Assembly (NCBI GenBank): GCA_022606425.2
Contig: JAHDVF020000019.1
Span: 23,977 to 87,976, forward strand
Reading direction: 5' to 3'
Origin: Lepidostoma basale
Taxonomy: Eukaryota > Arthropoda > Insecta > Trichoptera > Lepidostomatidae
Length of the DNA stretch: 64,000 nt
Shown piece after piece: positions 21,100-33,035 of this stretch. The notes under the pieces are model-generated. The model was given only the letters and a program-made list of their open reading frames with translations, was not told the origin of the DNA and did not search any database. Within the stretch, counting starts at the first letter, position 1. Each line of letters starts with the position of its first letter. Position numbers and translations under genes: made by a program.

Positions 21100-22675
21100 T
21101 AATCAAATAAAACTAAGACGTACAATTAGTAACTATACAATTTATTTAAATACTTGAAACACAATAGAAGTTTATATGTGGACACTGAACACAAAATAAG
21201 TTAATGTAGGTTATTGTAAAATAATGTCCACATTGGTAGTAAATTCATGAGATACTCTTTGTTAACATATTATATTTTTGCAGGTAATGTGAAGCTTGTA
21301 TGATACTTGGGTATAATAAAATGAATAAGTACTGATTTCCCACTGAGACATAGAGATATAAGAACAAATGAATAAAGAAATTAATAGAATCTTTTTGAAA
21401 ATCATTTTAAAAAAACAGTGGTTAGGTACTATACAAGCTGTTTAAAAATGGCGCCCATAGGCGGCTGTCATTTGAAACTTCTCAACAAAAATATTATCTG
21501 CATTTTAGCAATCCTATGAAAACAGTCCCATAAAAAATCCCGAAAAGCCAAGATCCATGACAAGAAAAAATAAACAAGTGTTTACAAAATATACAAAATA
21601 AACAAGTGTTTACAAGATATATATTTTTTTCAAGATTAATGAATGAAGTAAACGAATAAACAAATCTAAGAACCAGCATAGATGTAAACTTTGCTGCATA
21701 TCAATCTTTAGGATTGGAAAAAAAAGCGGTTATCTGGAGAGAGCGTGTTGGCCAACAGCTGGACATCTACATTCCAGGAAAAGGCTCCGAGAAATAACAG
21801 GACACTTGAAGAAGTATAAGAAGTATTTGACGAAGAATTATATATACATATATTTGTTTACGCCATATTTGAAATACGCATAAAATTGGGTGTCGATTGG
21901 AGAAGACATAAAACCGTGGAAATATTTTGACTGCTTCTAAAATTCACTGAAATAGATAGATGCCAGTGGAAAATTACCTCAAAGTCTGCCAAAATGAACA
22001 ATACAAAATCCGAATAATTACTTAATTGAATGTTTGAAAGAGCAGTGATAGTCCGAGTCGCTGGAGCGAAACCGACGACAAAGTATCAATTATTTTTTTA
22101 TTAATAAAATATATTGTACAATTATTTTTGGAATTACAATTAATAAATATTTAATAGAAATTTTAATAATTAATAATTATTATCAAATGAAAATATTGGG
22201 AGCATATTGTAAATGCAAAGAATAATTTATATCCATTTTTTTTTAAATTATCGGTTACGTATAAAAAGCTTTTAAATATATAATAAGAAAAGACTTGAGT
22301 TTTTAAAAAACATTTTTATTTAATTCTACAATAGTCATGTCACTAATTTAACCGGTTTCGGCCGGAATTTTCATTAATTATAATAGAATAGATAAAATAA
22401 TAGCGAGATTTTTTTATATAATGCCCCAATGCGAAACAAACGTTTACGTCCAATAAAATATAATTAAACATCTAGCAAACACACGTTTTCCTCAATATTT
22501 AATACTTAAAGCAATGTACATATTTATTATATTATAAATATATTATAAATATGTATTTTCACTGGAGCTATTTTGAACCTAGATTGGCTTCTTCAAGTGT
22601 TAAATTAAAGTTGTAATGTTTAAAAATATTTAGAATGTATACACACGCTGAATGTATTTTGAAGCTTTTCTCAAC
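21100..22675. other. Unassigned sequence with one decayed CCGG motif
   Basis: Near 22345-22370 the minus strand has a gaaaccggtt element with a poor core. Near 22060 a gagcgaaaccg lies on the plus strand. No gene was recognised; the ORFs here lack any domain. Confidence 0.3.
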
Positions 22676-22679
22676 ATTG

Positions 22680-22872
22680 TAGCATATATACATCTTCCAA
22701 AAAATTGTCAGACGTGGTGGTCGTAAGAAGGACGGAATGGAGAATGTTGTTAACATAAAGCGATCGCCTAACCTAACCAAGACAGGTCATAAGTCCTGTA
22801 ACCGCCTCGACCACCATATTCTGTTCCCAGAAAACAATTTACATCTTCGTCTCTATTGAGATACAATTAATA
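22680..22872 (-). repeat. Repeat F, copy 2
   Basis: Complete set of landmarks with the variant gatcgcctaacc. Flanking tacatcttccaaaaaatt marks the same left boundary as other copies. Confidence 0.7.
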
Positions 22873-23590
22873 CTTTAAAAATATATTAAAAATTAAACTA
22901 GAAATTGTCTTAAATGAACTTCAACCGATTAACTTATTAACAAATATATAAAAACTCGGTTGCTGTAAATTGTGAATTGATTATGGTTAACCCAATAGCT
23001 GCTGGCGAATCACCAGTGAGTCCCCTTTTACTTGCCTTGTACGCGTGCGACACATTAGTGAGTCCTTCTATACTTACTCTGTACGTGTGCGACTCATCCG
23101 CGAGTCCTATACTTGCCCTGACGCATTCGTCTCACTCGCCCGGCTCATTTTGTTCCTTCCATATCTTAAAAGTTTCATAAATTCGTATCACGTACGCAAA
23201 CGTTGCCGTGTAAATAACTCATATAAACGTTTACGTTTACCATTTTTTCTGCGATTTTCGACCACTTTACATTGAATATTAATGACCACATCGCCGAACA
23301 ATTAATCACATCAATTATTCAACGGTCTCACGAATGTAAGGCACATATAAAAAGCAATTAATATTCCAATAGAACTTAAATATCAAATAGTTCAATGTAT
23401 TTTGCCTAGAAATTATTATGTTTACAAAACGATAACCTTTTGTCCGGACACGTGTATAGATTATAACAGCGTGTGCATAATTTTATTGCACCACTAGGCT
23501 ATGCGCACAATTTCACGACTTTAGTTGATTTAGATGTAAAATTTTAGTTCAATGTGAATCATATATTCATACAAAAAATTCAGACACAAA
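22873..23590. other. Unassigned, with a decayed tandem triplication
   Basis: Bases 22996-23140 hold three diverged units of about 44 bp starting gagtcc and including acttgccttgtacgcgtgcg. Short frames across them are not persuasive. Confidence 0.35.
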
Positions 23591-23594
23591 TAAA

Positions 23595-24115
23595 AAATGT
23601 CGATCAGCAGCAAAGTGAGAATTTATAAGACTTTTGTGCGACCCATCATGACTTATGGAATCGAGTACAGGGCGGACAACCACAAAAATGCGCTCAGAGT
23701 GTCAGAAATGATGACGCTCAGAATCATATCAGGCAAGACACTTCTTCTTTCGGTGCCGTATCAGGTCCTCCTAACGTTGGCGATAACTGCAATAAAGGCA
23801 TCTCTGTCCTGCGCCACTTGGAACAGGTTCTGAACTCTTGTAATGGTAAGACACTATAAGATAGAAAAAGGGAGATATGCGAGATCGAGGATGACGTTAA
23901 CGGGGGAAGGAAAAGGAGAAGACACTGGAAATGCACACGTGAGGAGAACGTATCCACCCAGATTCCCCCTCATTGTGTTGCACAGCCAAACCTGAGGTGG
24001 ACTACCCCAGGACAGACCACCAAAGAGGTGGATTGACAGCTGGGAGTCGACCTTGCAGTAGGCCAATTCCTGTTGAAAAATGGCCAAAAGGCCTACACTT
24101 AGAAGAAGCAGCATA
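23595..24115. mobile_element. Composite of three non-LTR pieces
   Basis: First, plus strand, KVRIYKTFVRPIMTYGIEYR (RT thumb, like the copy at 30.17 kb). Then a minus-strand LINE-G end matching 31.37-31.46 kb (gcgccacttggaacaggttc). Last, from about 23990 on the plus strand, RPPKRWIDSWESTL, the C-terminus of another non-LTR. The junctions are abrupt, indicating nested or recombined insertions. Confidence 0.6.
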
Positions 24116-24334
24116 AGGATTTGTAGTACACTTTAAAAAAATAAGTAATTAGTATTAATATATCATATGAGACAATTAATTTTAGATTAATACACGTGAA
24201 AATATGTTTTGTTCCCTTGTTCCCTAATTTTGTATTTCTTCTATTGAGATTATATGCAGTGCAAAAAATGCCTCCCTAGATAATTTTTTTTAAATAATTC
24301 GTATTCATGGTGTCTACCTGTGATTCGTGAGTGT

Positions 24335-24500
24335 ATAATTATTCCGGATATTTATTGTTTCTTGAACAATGGTGTTAGAATCAACATTTGATATTGCGTA
24401 AGCAAGCCGAAACATGTCACTCCCGTATAAGAAAACTTACGTTTTCATTCGAATTTATGATTTCTTAAACAATGAGGTAAAAATCCATATTAAGCACTAT
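24335..24500 (+). repeat. PLE-like T-family copy
   Basis: Flank tttattgtttcttgaacaat, then catttgatattgcgtaagca followed by gccgaaacatgtcac. GAAACATGTC is intact; the core is TTGATAT. Confidence 0.55.
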
Positions 24501-24679
24501 TTGGATCTACCAATCATCTTTCTGATTAATATAAAGTCATTTAGTATTCTTTAACTATAAAACCATTGTACACATAAGTAGCCAAAATATTATTTCATGA
24601 GATCCAGGTAATATTTTCCAGTATTTTAAGGTTTCATTCCTCTATTATAATACCCCAATGACCTTATTCTGCTCCATTT

Positions 24680-24928
24680 ACGTGGCCGAGTGGTAAGTGC
24701 ATTGACTGCCACCCCGAAGGTTCCGGGTTCGATTCCTGGCGAGGGCAGTGTGATTGTCACACTGTCTTTGGTCTGGTGTAGAATTCACGTGACAATAAAA
24801 TGGCGATAGATTAGCTACCTGTCACATGCCACAAGAATCACTATGCTAGCTATAATACCCTTTACATAAATTTGACTCTTGCTGTCATGATGTAAAGAGC
24901 GATTCAACAAAATAATAATAATAATTTA
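24680..24928 (+). mobile_element. SINE1 copy
   Basis: Complete A box (tggccgagtggtaag), B box (ggttcgattcc), body and AAT tail; one of the best copies apart from the first bases of the head. Confidence 0.85.
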
Positions 24929-24939
24929 TTGTATAAACA

Positions 24940-25045
24940 TTGACCCGCTAGATTCTCGCTACATTTGATAATGCCTTAGCAAGGCTAAACATGTCATTCC
25001 CGACAATACAATAAAACTTCTAAAAAAACAGACGTTTTCGTTGGC
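24940..25045 (+). repeat. PLE-like T-family copy
   Basis: catttgataatgccttagca, then aggctaaacatgtcattcc. The GAA reads UAA, so it is inactive by sequence. Confidence 0.5.
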
Positions 25046-25159
25046 ATTAATTGTTTGCATGCGTATTAATTGTGTTTTTTGTCTGGTTTTGCGGATTCAG
25101 CATTTGTATTATGATATTAATATTGATTTATTTAAATGGATGCTTAAGATTCCAAATGA

Positions 25160-25715
25160 AGAGGCGATGACCGACCTCATGGGTGCATGGCAGGCAGAAG
25201 GTCTATGCAGTTACGTTTACGGCGGATAAAATTAATATTTCTGAAAGTGGGTAGATATTGGGGCAGGCCACTTGACCTCACGGAAAATGGGTTTGTTATC
25301 GTGGGACGGGATTCGAACACAATTCGTTCGCTTTCAAGCGAAGATTTTAATATGAATGCATCTGGTCTGCTGAAATCGGCAGGTGATATAAATAGCTTTT
25401 TAGATGACGCTTCAAATGTTACAATGGCGATGCATTCTTCCAAATCGAAGACTTTTAAAATTTTGTTAACGAACGTATTTTCACTAATATGAAAGACGTC
25501 GATCTCCGAAGCGATGATGTTCAGCAGTTTGATTGCTCTCCCTACCGGCAATATCAGAAGCAGGTTGATTATGCACGTTGGGAGAAAAAACAGTCTGGCC
25601 TAACGCTGTCGAAGATAACCAACCACAAAATAACGATGGATATCCTACAAGATGAAGGAGTTCTCAATGAATCCCTTAATAAGTCTGTTGATGATCGTCT
25701 CTTGGTTAAATAAAT
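25160..25715 (-). mobile_element. LINE-O fragment, longest copy
   Basis: A minus frame of 124 codons begins MPVGRAIKLLNIIASEIDVF and continues HISENTFVNKILKVF. A plus frame also happens to be open. It shares only the GRAI..LL..SEID block with the other copies, so the remainder may be divergent LINE or unrelated. I cannot name the clade. Confidence 0.4.
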
Positions 25716-25824
25716 TAATTTGAATTGCCTCCCTTTGGTGGGTGGATCTTAAGTTGGAAAACACTCCCCTATACGGTTCATAGAACTTTCAAAGTTCACC
25801 ACATTTCATGGATGTTTATAAATA

Positions 25825-26598
25825 CAGTGCACTCCCGATTTTCCGGGATCGAGTTAACCGGGAAGCGGATTATCCGGGACACTAAAAAAATAGTTTATAT
25901 GTATATATTTTTTTTAAAAGAGTACTTATAATGCAAACAAAAACTCTAATCTGTCACAATGACATTGGGAGTTTAGTTCTTATTTCCGCCACCGCCAACT
26001 AAAGTTTCGAGTTTGCAATAAAGCACCCGCAGCGTAGTTCATACTCATAAAACACATTGTCTTTAATTTTATTTTACTGTGAAAAAGTGTCTATAATAAT
26101 GGACCAACGCAAACGAGTCGTACTTTCAATTGAACAAATACTCGAAATAATTCAAAAGTTTGAAAATGATGCGACCGTTAAATATTTCGCCTCTTTACAA
26201 GAATAACGTGACATTTCGAAAATCAAATCCGTTGTGTTCAACATAATTTTCTACAAAAAACATGGTACTTTTAAAGTGAAAAACATAGAATTTATGATGG
26301 AAAGAGACAACACAACAGTGGTATATTGTGTTTTCACGTTGTCTCTTTCAGACGGGTATCTTGTTTCATTTTTTAAATTTTCGAGATAACACGTTATTCT
26401 TGCAAAGAGGCGATTTGTTGAATCAATATAATGTTGATGATTAAACTATACGGGGCATCATTAATAATAAGAAAAAAAAATTATAGATGTTTGTAAGAAC
26501 ATTAGATAGCGCCAAAGGCATTTTTTCATGTTTTCGGATTAACCGAGATTTACGGAATTTTTTTTCACTATCCATCCCGGAAAATCGGGAGTGTACTG
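25825..26598 (+). mobile_element. pogo-like DNA transposon, defective
   Basis: Terminal inverted repeats begin cagtgcactcccgattttcc and are flanked by TA, as in pogo/Tigger. Inside, from about 26113, RKRVVLSIEQILEIIQKFEN is the start of a CENP-B-type helix-turn-helix domain; a stop follows soon. Bases 26180-26225 recur inverted at 26375-26420. The DDE catalytic domain is absent. Confidence 0.8.
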
Positions 26599-26614
26599 TA
26601 TCTAGAAGGTAGTA

Positions 26615-26937
26615 CAGTAGAGTCTCAGTTATCCGACCTTCCGAGTTACCCGACCTACCGGGGCAATGCCCCTTTCCTTTACCCGACTGCACGCATTATA
26701 TTCGCGCGCCAGGCGACAGTTTTCAGTGCTTACGTAGCTCTTTCGCATGTCTTATTACTTTGCCGTAAGTGCATTTTGTTATTTTAGTTAGTTACATTCA
26801 CTTATGTTACATGTACATATTTGAAAAGTTTTTGATGTGCAAATAAAATTAACACATTTTCAATGTCGTTTTTATCATTTTCCGTGTTATCCGACCTTGC
26901 GGCGGGGGGTTTAGGTCGGATAATCGAGACTCTACTG
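26615..26937. mobile_element. pogo-type MITE
   Basis: 323 bp, terminal inverted repeats cagtagagtctcagttatcc (reverse at the right end) and TA duplications on both sides. The core is non-coding. It lies only 16 bp from the defective pogo element. Confidence 0.85.
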
Positions 26938-26939
26938 TA

Positions 26940-27418
26940 TGTAGATTCCCATAATATTTTCACTTGACTCGCCACGCTTCCAATAATAATCACGTCCATG
27001 CGATGTTCAAAACACAATTGTTCCGCTTCGAGGGATTGCTAAACCCACAATTTGTCCCAAATACGAATATATTTAACACCCATGCCCAAGCGCGCGATTC
27101 GTCGCAGCGGCAAAACTGACTCAACCGAATCTCGGCGCGATTGTTTGACGCGAGTGTCGAATTGACCCCCAACGAGGGGAACTCGGTATTTGTGGATGAG
27201 TATACTCTATCGCGGATGGAAACGCTCTATTAATCAGGAGTGGTCAAACATTGCCCAACGCGGAAACGCTTGACTATTGAACTCTCGGGTCGCTTGTTCT
27301 AGTTTTTGCACGAAAAAAGTGGATTTACGTAAAACTTATAAGAATTTTAATGGAAACTTTTCTTTTAAGTATGGTTTCCTAAATTAAAAAAAAAACATAC
27401 TTGTTTATTGATCTTTAT
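26940..27418. other. Unassigned sequence
   Basis: Moderately GC-rich near 27070-27260 with no coding evidence. Confidence 0.3.
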
Positions 27419-27419
27419 A

Positions 27420-27680
27420 ACTAACTAATAATCACGCCAATTCTTTGAAGGAGTAGGCAGAGAGGATGAACCGCCACACTTCTCTGTCCTGACATACCTC
27501 TCGAGATTCCTCCATATCCATACATCGTCGATTTTTCCGACCTCGAATGTTTTCCTCGGCTGTTCTCGGCATCTTTTTCCATTCATTCTGTTTGTAAATA
27601 TATAAAACTTTTTAACCATTTTTCTCTCATCCATTCGTTCTACATGTCTAAACTATCAAAGTGACACTTTTTTTAATTTT
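27420..27680 (-). mobile_element. RTE LINE 3' fragment, decayed
   Basis: ctaactaataatcacgcc tail, then degenerate NGKRCREQPRKTF and a shortened remainder. More diverged than most copies. Confidence 0.6.
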
Positions 27681-27849
27681 ATTGGATAGAGGTATGCACA
27701 CTTGTGAAAAATGAATCCATCTAGATTTCCCCAAAGTAGACGACCTCCGGGTTGACCACCAAAATGATAGATCCATGTTTATTTAAAAAAAAATTGTTAA
27801 AACTATTTGTTAATATTCGAATGGGAAAACTTTTGAATTGAAAACATTG

Positions 27850-28260
27850 TATTTTCTTTTCTTCACCTTTCACATGTTTCGGGACACAGACTTCCCTTAT
27901 TCAGTGTATGAATTAATGAATTTTAACAGATGAAAGAGAGTTATTACTTATATACTAAATGACGAGTGAAAAAGTGGAGGGGAGAAATAAAATTTAGCGG
28001 CTGGGTAGATTGTTGTTTAGTTATAATTATGAGACAGGGGAAACAAATCAAGTTTGGGACTAAAAATAAGTTTACTTGGAGGTTTATAATATCTTCGTTG
28101 TTTTAAATGGCCTTTTTAATTTCTAAAATTTCTAAATTTCAACGCCGTTTTCTTTGTTGAACGAGTGATCTTTTTCAATGAGATGGTTTGCGAATTCAGA
28201 AAAGTTATTGTTAGATAAGCATCTTATATGTTCTTTAATTCTTAAATTTTGGAATGGAAT
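27850..28260 (-). mobile_element. PLE 3' fragment with decayed GIY-YIG end
   Basis: The minus frame retains KEHIRCLSNNNFSEFANHLI and EKDHSFNKENGVE, nearly the same as the fold-back PLE, then stops and frameshifts. The 3' region and a ribozyme-like motif follow. Confidence 0.75.
27871..27904 (-). ncRNA. Hammerhead-like motif, core decayed
   Basis: CUGAAUA (G8 lost) with stem II altered; GAA and ACAUGU kept, but the next base is G, not an allowed cleavage base. Confidence 0.35.
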
Positions 28261-28715
28261 GGAAAACTCTGTTTAATTTGCGATAAACAAAAGAAATATT
28301 AGTTTTTGAATAGAGAAGATTTGTTCGATTTTTGAAAACACATTTGGTAAGTGGACAAAGCTATTACCAGGTTATCTGTGTAACGAATTAGCATTTGAAA
28401 GTAATGTTCTTGAAGTGGTCAATAAATCTCTTAGCACTTATCACGTGAAAAGTATGATAATGGCTGTAAATACCTTAGCTGTAAGTAGCTCTAATAATAA
28501 CTAAACCATGTCTTGAGACCCACAGAAACTAACTGAAATGATAAACAAAGAATATTGAAATACCATTCTTGGTTCGCTCATACCCACAAACTGAAAAAAA
28601 TAGGACTTGAATTATTGGTACAGTATAAAATCGGAGAAACAAACACATGCTTACCGAAAGGTCAGGATATATAAGACATGCATGACATAGAAGCACTTCA
28701 TGACATAGAAGTGAG
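28261..28715. other. Unassigned sequence
   Basis: No gene; tgacatagaag is doubled near 28684-28710. Confidence 0.3.
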
Positions 28716-28717
28716 AG

Positions 28718-28800
28718 CCGATATCGGGTGGTGGTCTAGAGTATAGAAAGCTTGGCTCTTGATCCAGGGGACATAGGTTCAAGCATGGACATGGACACAA
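28718..28800 (+). mobile_element. SINE2 head-only copy
   Basis: gggtggtggtctagagtata to ggttcaagcatggacatgg: A and B boxes present in diverged form, body lost. Confidence 0.55.
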
Positions 28801-28849
28801 TTTAACGTCAAGCCCAATCTTTGATTTATTTCCTTTGTTGTATGTTAAT

Positions 28850-29030
28850 ACCTGAACCCCAATAAGAACTTCAAATTATTATAATAAATCTTTATAACAT
28901 CTGTCAAAACTGACCATATTTGATTTTATAACATTTTAAATATCTATATAATTTCACTGAGGAAGGGCTGGGTAGTCCGAAACATGATTGAAATATAATT
29001 TTAATTAAGATTTTCTGCTTAATGCTTATA
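28850..29030 (+). repeat. PLE-like repeat related to the 53.3 kb pair
   Basis: Shares catctgtcaaaactgacc-type and tataacattttaaatatc segments with that pair. Confidence 0.5.
28957..28989 (+). ncRNA. Hammerhead-like motif, stem III altered
   Basis: CUGAGGA core, stem II GGGCU/AGUCC and GAA are intact. The palindrome reads ACAUGA, so only a partial stem III and no GUC site remain. Confidence 0.4.
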
Positions 29031-29060
29031 ATATAAGATTTCCTGCTTAAGGCTTACACC

Positions 29061-29312
29061 TAATCTTAATAGATGGCGCTAGTGTAGATTGAACAAAAAC
29101 ATATGAAGTGTTTCTCAACATATTAGCACATATACATCTTTCAAAAAATTGTTAGACGTGGTGGTCGTAAGAAGGGCAAAATGGGGAAGGTTGTATTACA
29201 TAAAGCGATCGCTTAACCCAACCAATGACATGTCATAAGTCCTGTAAACGCCACGATCACCATATTCTGTTTCCAAAAAATAATTTACACCTTCGTCTCC
29301 ATTGAGATAAAA
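29061..29312 (-). repeat. Repeat F, copy 3 (longest form)
   Basis: Extends the family to an outer segment ttaatagatggcgctagtgt. That defines one end of the full unit, about 250 bp. Confidence 0.7.
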
Positions 29313-29814
29313 TTTATCCTTAATAATTTTAATTTGTTTAAAATGTGAGTGTTGTATACAAAGTATATATAAAAATATATATGTATACCTGTATATAAAT
29401 AAAATCTAGACTATATTACTATATTTTAATAAGGAAGACATTTTGTTGGAGCGTAGTAAAAATGCATAATTAGCAAAATGGCATATTGCGAGTGTACGAT
29501 ATTCGCAAGAGAGTAACCTGCATAAATTAGGTCACAAATGAATGCAATCAATTTGCATTCTTACGAGACAGCAGTAATCACAGTAAAATGCGGAAAATAT
29601 TATATTTAGCACTGCCGGTACAATATTTCTTTTACTATACAGCGCAAGTTCCGCTTATGGGAACCTTGACAAAAGTTATGCACTAATAAATCAAAGAGAT
29701 AATATACACCCCATGCGGTTTGCATTTTTTCATATTTATAGTATATCCTTCAAAAATAGTTATTAGAAACAAGAAAATTATAATTATTGAAAAAATACTT
29801 GGACTTGGACATGG
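29313..29814. other. Unassigned AT-rich sequence
   Basis: Nothing recognised. Confidence 0.3.
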
Positions 29815-29960
29815 ATCTTCTGGCTTACAGAGGTTCAGCTCTAATGGCTATTCCTCTTACGTCTGTAGGAAACATTGTTGGAATGCGATTTGGTAGTTTT
29901 TTATGATGGGGCTAAATGTATGGCCCGGAGTGTCCCTCCGAAAGAAGGCGAGGGGGGATT
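29815..29960 (+). repeat. Interspersed repeat X, copy 2
   Basis: Same landmarks as the copy at 13.8 kb. The following 170 bp are GC-richer and without a clear domain. Confidence 0.45.
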
Positions 29961-30169
29961 TAGGGTTTATGATAAAGTCTTACATTATTGTCAAGGAATG
30001 GAAGACCAGTTAGGTTTGGGATTGTATTTATAACAAAAAGTCTGTTCCCGAGGGGAAGATAAGAGGAGCAGTGCCTGGATGTCCTGCGTGAGACCATTTT
30101 GTTTGGCGGAGTACGTAGTGGGCTATCGAGGAGGATTGCATTGATTTTTGTCCGCATTATATGCTAAAG

Positions 30170-30545
30170 GAGAGAAAAATTCGAATCTACAAGACATGCA
30201 AACGTCCTGTAATGACATATGGAATAGAAACGAGAGCTGACACCATCTGAACAAAAAGTCTCCTAAGAACCACAGAAATGAAGACTCTCCGATCCGCTGC
30301 GGGAACGACACTCTGAGACAGAATAAGAAATTCTGAAATAAGAAAGATCTGCAATGTTGAAGATGTCTTGCGATGGGGAAGACTGAGAAGACGCTACCGG
30401 AGAGATAATGTGGAAAGAGCATGTTCTGAAAGAGTGATCAATATAGCCGCAAATAAAGTACCAACAGGAAATCGACCCGCTGGAAGACCACCTAAAAGAT
30501 GGCGAGACAGTTGGACATCTGTATCCCAACATCTGGACATTTGGG
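30170..30545 (+). mobile_element. Non-LTR reverse transcriptase C-terminal fragment
   Basis: Frames give KIRIYKTCKRPVMTYGIETR then, after stops, NVEDVLRWGRLRRRYRRDNV and RPAGRPPKRWRDSW. The RT thumb and basic tail are recognisable; stops and a frameshift show it is dead. It joins a gcgtgatggtttgtttg tail of an RTE variant. Confidence 0.65.
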
Positions 30546-30649
30546 AAATGCGTGATGGTTTGTTTGTTTGTAGTATATCCATCAACACTATATATCTATC
30601 ATGGCATGCGGGTATTTTGTATTTTCGATATTTATTATTAACTGCAAAC

Positions 30650-31135
30650 AAACAAACCATCACAATCAGAGAGAATGGACGGCTACACTACTATATCCTG
30701 GCAAACCATCTAGATTCCTCCACATTCATACAACGAGTCATACACGCACGTCGATTCCTCCGACTTATAACATGACCAACCTTTAAAATTTGATTAATTT
30801 GGTCATTCCATGTTTTCCTCGGTCTGCCTCGACTCCGTACCCCATTTACATCATTAACGTATACTTTCTTAACCATTCTTTCTCCATCCCTGCGCTCCAT
30901 ATGTCCGAACCAACGCAGCGATCCTTTCATAATTTTGTTCATAATACCTTCTTCCGCTCTACATTCCTTTCTTATATCAGCATTTGAGATTCTGTCGTAT
31001 ATCGGTCTACCAAATAAACGTCTAAGGGGCCTCATCTCTACCGCATTTATTCTGCTCTCATCCTTCTTCTACCAGTTCCATGCTTCGCTTCCACACATTG
31101 GGTTGGGTTGGGACCAGAACTCCATTGTAAACGGC
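30650..31135 (-). mobile_element. RTE LINE 3' fragment, variant with AAAC tail
   Basis: A 114-codon minus frame includes KGSLRWFGHMERRDGERMVK and VRSRGRPRKTWNDQINQIL. Tail aaacaaaccatcac replaces the AACT type. Relatives of this subfamily are near 41.4 and 56.4 kb. Confidence 0.8.
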
Positions 31136-31139
31136 CGAA

Positions 31140-31290
31140 CTAGCTATATATAAACTGTTAAATTATAAATCTTTGTTTTTATGTATCACAACTTTTCGCG
31201 ACAGCTGTTTCAACAACCTATGTTGACAACATCAAGTGTTACAATTATATATGAACTGTTAAATTTCGTGATTTTTCGAACCTTTATGTG
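31140..31290 (-). repeat. PLE-like repeat, ACAGCUGU subfamily
   Basis: The minus strand has aacacttgatgttgtcaaca followed by ggttgttgaaacagctgtcg. Stem II and the palindrome are kept while the core is decayed. Confidence 0.45.
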
Positions 31291-31365
31291 TATTTGTTTC
31301 TGTTATTATTATTAGAAATAATTCAAATTGACAGAGGAACAAATCCAAGTTTAAAATACTTCTGC

Positions 31366-31850
31366 TTTTTTTGGTGCCGTGTCAGGTCCCCCCAACGTTG
31401 GCGATCACTGCAGCAAAGGTATCTCTGTCCTGCGCCACTTGGAACAGGTTCTGAACTCTTGTTATTCCTGTCCACTCTTTGATGTTCTGCAGCCAGGACA
31501 GCTGCCTTCTACCAACTCCCCGACGTCCCTCCACTTTACCCATTAATATCAGTCGAAGGAGGTGGTATTTTTCTCCCCTTAGCACATGCCCCAAATATGA
31601 GATCTTTCTATTTTTCACACTTGACAACAGCTCTCTATTGGCTCTGGCTCTCTGCATTACGTCTGCATTACTGACCCTATCGGTTCACGGTATACGGAGC
31701 ATTCTGCGGTATATCCACATCTCGAACGTTTCCAACCGGTTCATTGCATTCACTTTCAGAGTCCAGGTTTCGCAGCCGAAGACTAGACCATATAAAACAT
31801 TTAATTATTCTTTGTCGGAGTTTCAAGTTAAGATTAAGTTAATTATTAAA
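31366..31850 (-). mobile_element. LINE-G reverse transcriptase C-terminal fragment, best copy
   Basis: 91-codon minus frame: RANRELLSSVKNRKISYLGH, then GRRGVGRRQLSWLQNIKEWT and a final RDTFAAVIANV. Upstream codons continue to the tagaccatataaaacattt area in other frames. This copy anchors the family at 4.4, 23.75 and 56.3 kb. Confidence 0.75.
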
Positions 31851-32375
31851 AATAATAAGACATATTAATTAACTGGACCAGTTTATTTTGATTAGTTTCG
31901 CGTTGCGCCGTAAATATTATTTGAAAGGTTAACTTCGAATGATTAAACATTTTCTGGATTAAAAATTCAAGCAATGACCCTTTGATACTTTTCACATCGC
32001 ACAAGCTCATATCACAAGAATTGAAAAATATCGACTGGTTACAAATTCATAACCATAAATAATTCCGATAGCAAATGAGCATCGGCAAAGGCACCGTAAA
32101 CACTTTAATATGCAGAAGCGTATCAAATTTTGTACATAAACTTGGACTGCTTATTGCGTTGGGTAATTTGACTCCCTGAACAGGGGGGTTTAATTAACAT
32201 AGAGTTGAATCAACTGTAATTGAGTCTCAGGTGACTCGGGATAATTACTGTAAGTGTTCAGGAGTTTTTAGAAAGCTAACTATTGATTTAAAAACAGTTT
32301 AATTATGCCATAAAAATGTCTTTAAAGCCGTTTCATTTCTCGATAGTAACGAGAACATATTTAAAATCAAATTTT
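31851..32375. other. Unassigned sequence
   Basis: No gene or repeat recognised. Confidence 0.3.
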
Positions 32376-32605
32376 AATTGTATCTCAATAGAGACAAAGA
32401 TGCAAACTGGAAACTGAATATGGTTGATCAAGGTGTTTACAGGACTTATGACCTGTCATTGGTTGGGTTAAGCGCACGCTTTATGTAATGACAAGATTCC
32501 CCATTCCACCTATTTTCTTTATGACCATGTAAGACAATTTTTTGGAGGTTGTATATATCCAGGATTCGTGTACAAGTATAAGTATACATTCACAAAAAAA
32601 TATTT
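32376..32605 (+). repeat. Repeat F, copy 4
   Basis: All landmarks are present. It extends through gtacaagtataagtatacat, which is also seen beside copy 1. Confidence 0.7.
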
Positions 32606-32619
32606 GAGAATATATTTAC

Positions 32620-32735
32620 TGATAAAAACGTCTGTTTTCTAGAAGTTTAATTATATTCAATGGGAATGACAAGTTTCGACTTGCTATCAAAAGGCAGGAC
32701 GAAAAGGAGGTATTATATGTCATTCCTTTTTTTAC
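32620..32735. repeat. PLE-like T-family copy, decayed
   Basis: cgtctgttttctagaagttt and gggaatgacaagtttcgac; ACAUGU is altered to ACUUGU. Confidence 0.45.
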
Positions 32736-32822
32736 CATTCTTTCCATGTGTCTTTCATCATTTTGTTCATAACGCTTTCATTCGTACCGCATTCACTTTT
32801 TATATACAATATACGAGTATCA
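32736..32822 (-). mobile_element. Short RTE LINE fragment
   Basis: ccattctttccatgtgtc, then cattttgttcataacgcttt: the WFGHM region with an internal deletion. Confidence 0.5.
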
Positions 32823-32834
32823 CGAAATAAAACG

Positions 32835-33020
32835 ATGTTTTTTTAACTAGGTACTTCCACTTTTGTCTTTATTTCGACAGCGACCGGTTTCACCGGGCTC
32901 ACTGGCATCGACAAACTGAATATAGAAGAAATAGTTAAAAACATCGTTTTATTTCATTATTATTTAAAATGAACTTGCATCAAGAGATTTCAGTCAAATC
33001 ATTTGATTATCTATAATATT
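32835..33020 (-). repeat. PLE-like ACCGGU half-copies, head to tail fusion
   Basis: Minus half with ttttgtctttatttcgacag, joined to a segment with agagatttcagtcaaatcat as in the copies near 2.15 and 7.08 kb. Confidence 0.5.
32882..32915 (-). ncRNA. Hammerhead-like motif, ACCGGU subfamily
   Basis: UUGUCGA core with an extra U, stem II GCCAG/CCGGU (wobble pairs), GAA, ACCGGU, C. Substitutions in stem II partly preserve pairing. Confidence 0.4.
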
Positions 33021-33035
33021 AATTTTTTTTTAATC

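Noticed and set aside
23045..23275. Overlapping ORFs with repeated CDS-like words as a repeat protein
   Set aside because: Three diverged DNA units of about 44 bp do not keep one reading frame, so the repetition is at DNA level only.
25187..25492. Plus-strand ORF of 101 codons as a gene
   Set aside because: It overlaps the LINE-O minus frame and shows no recognisable domain.
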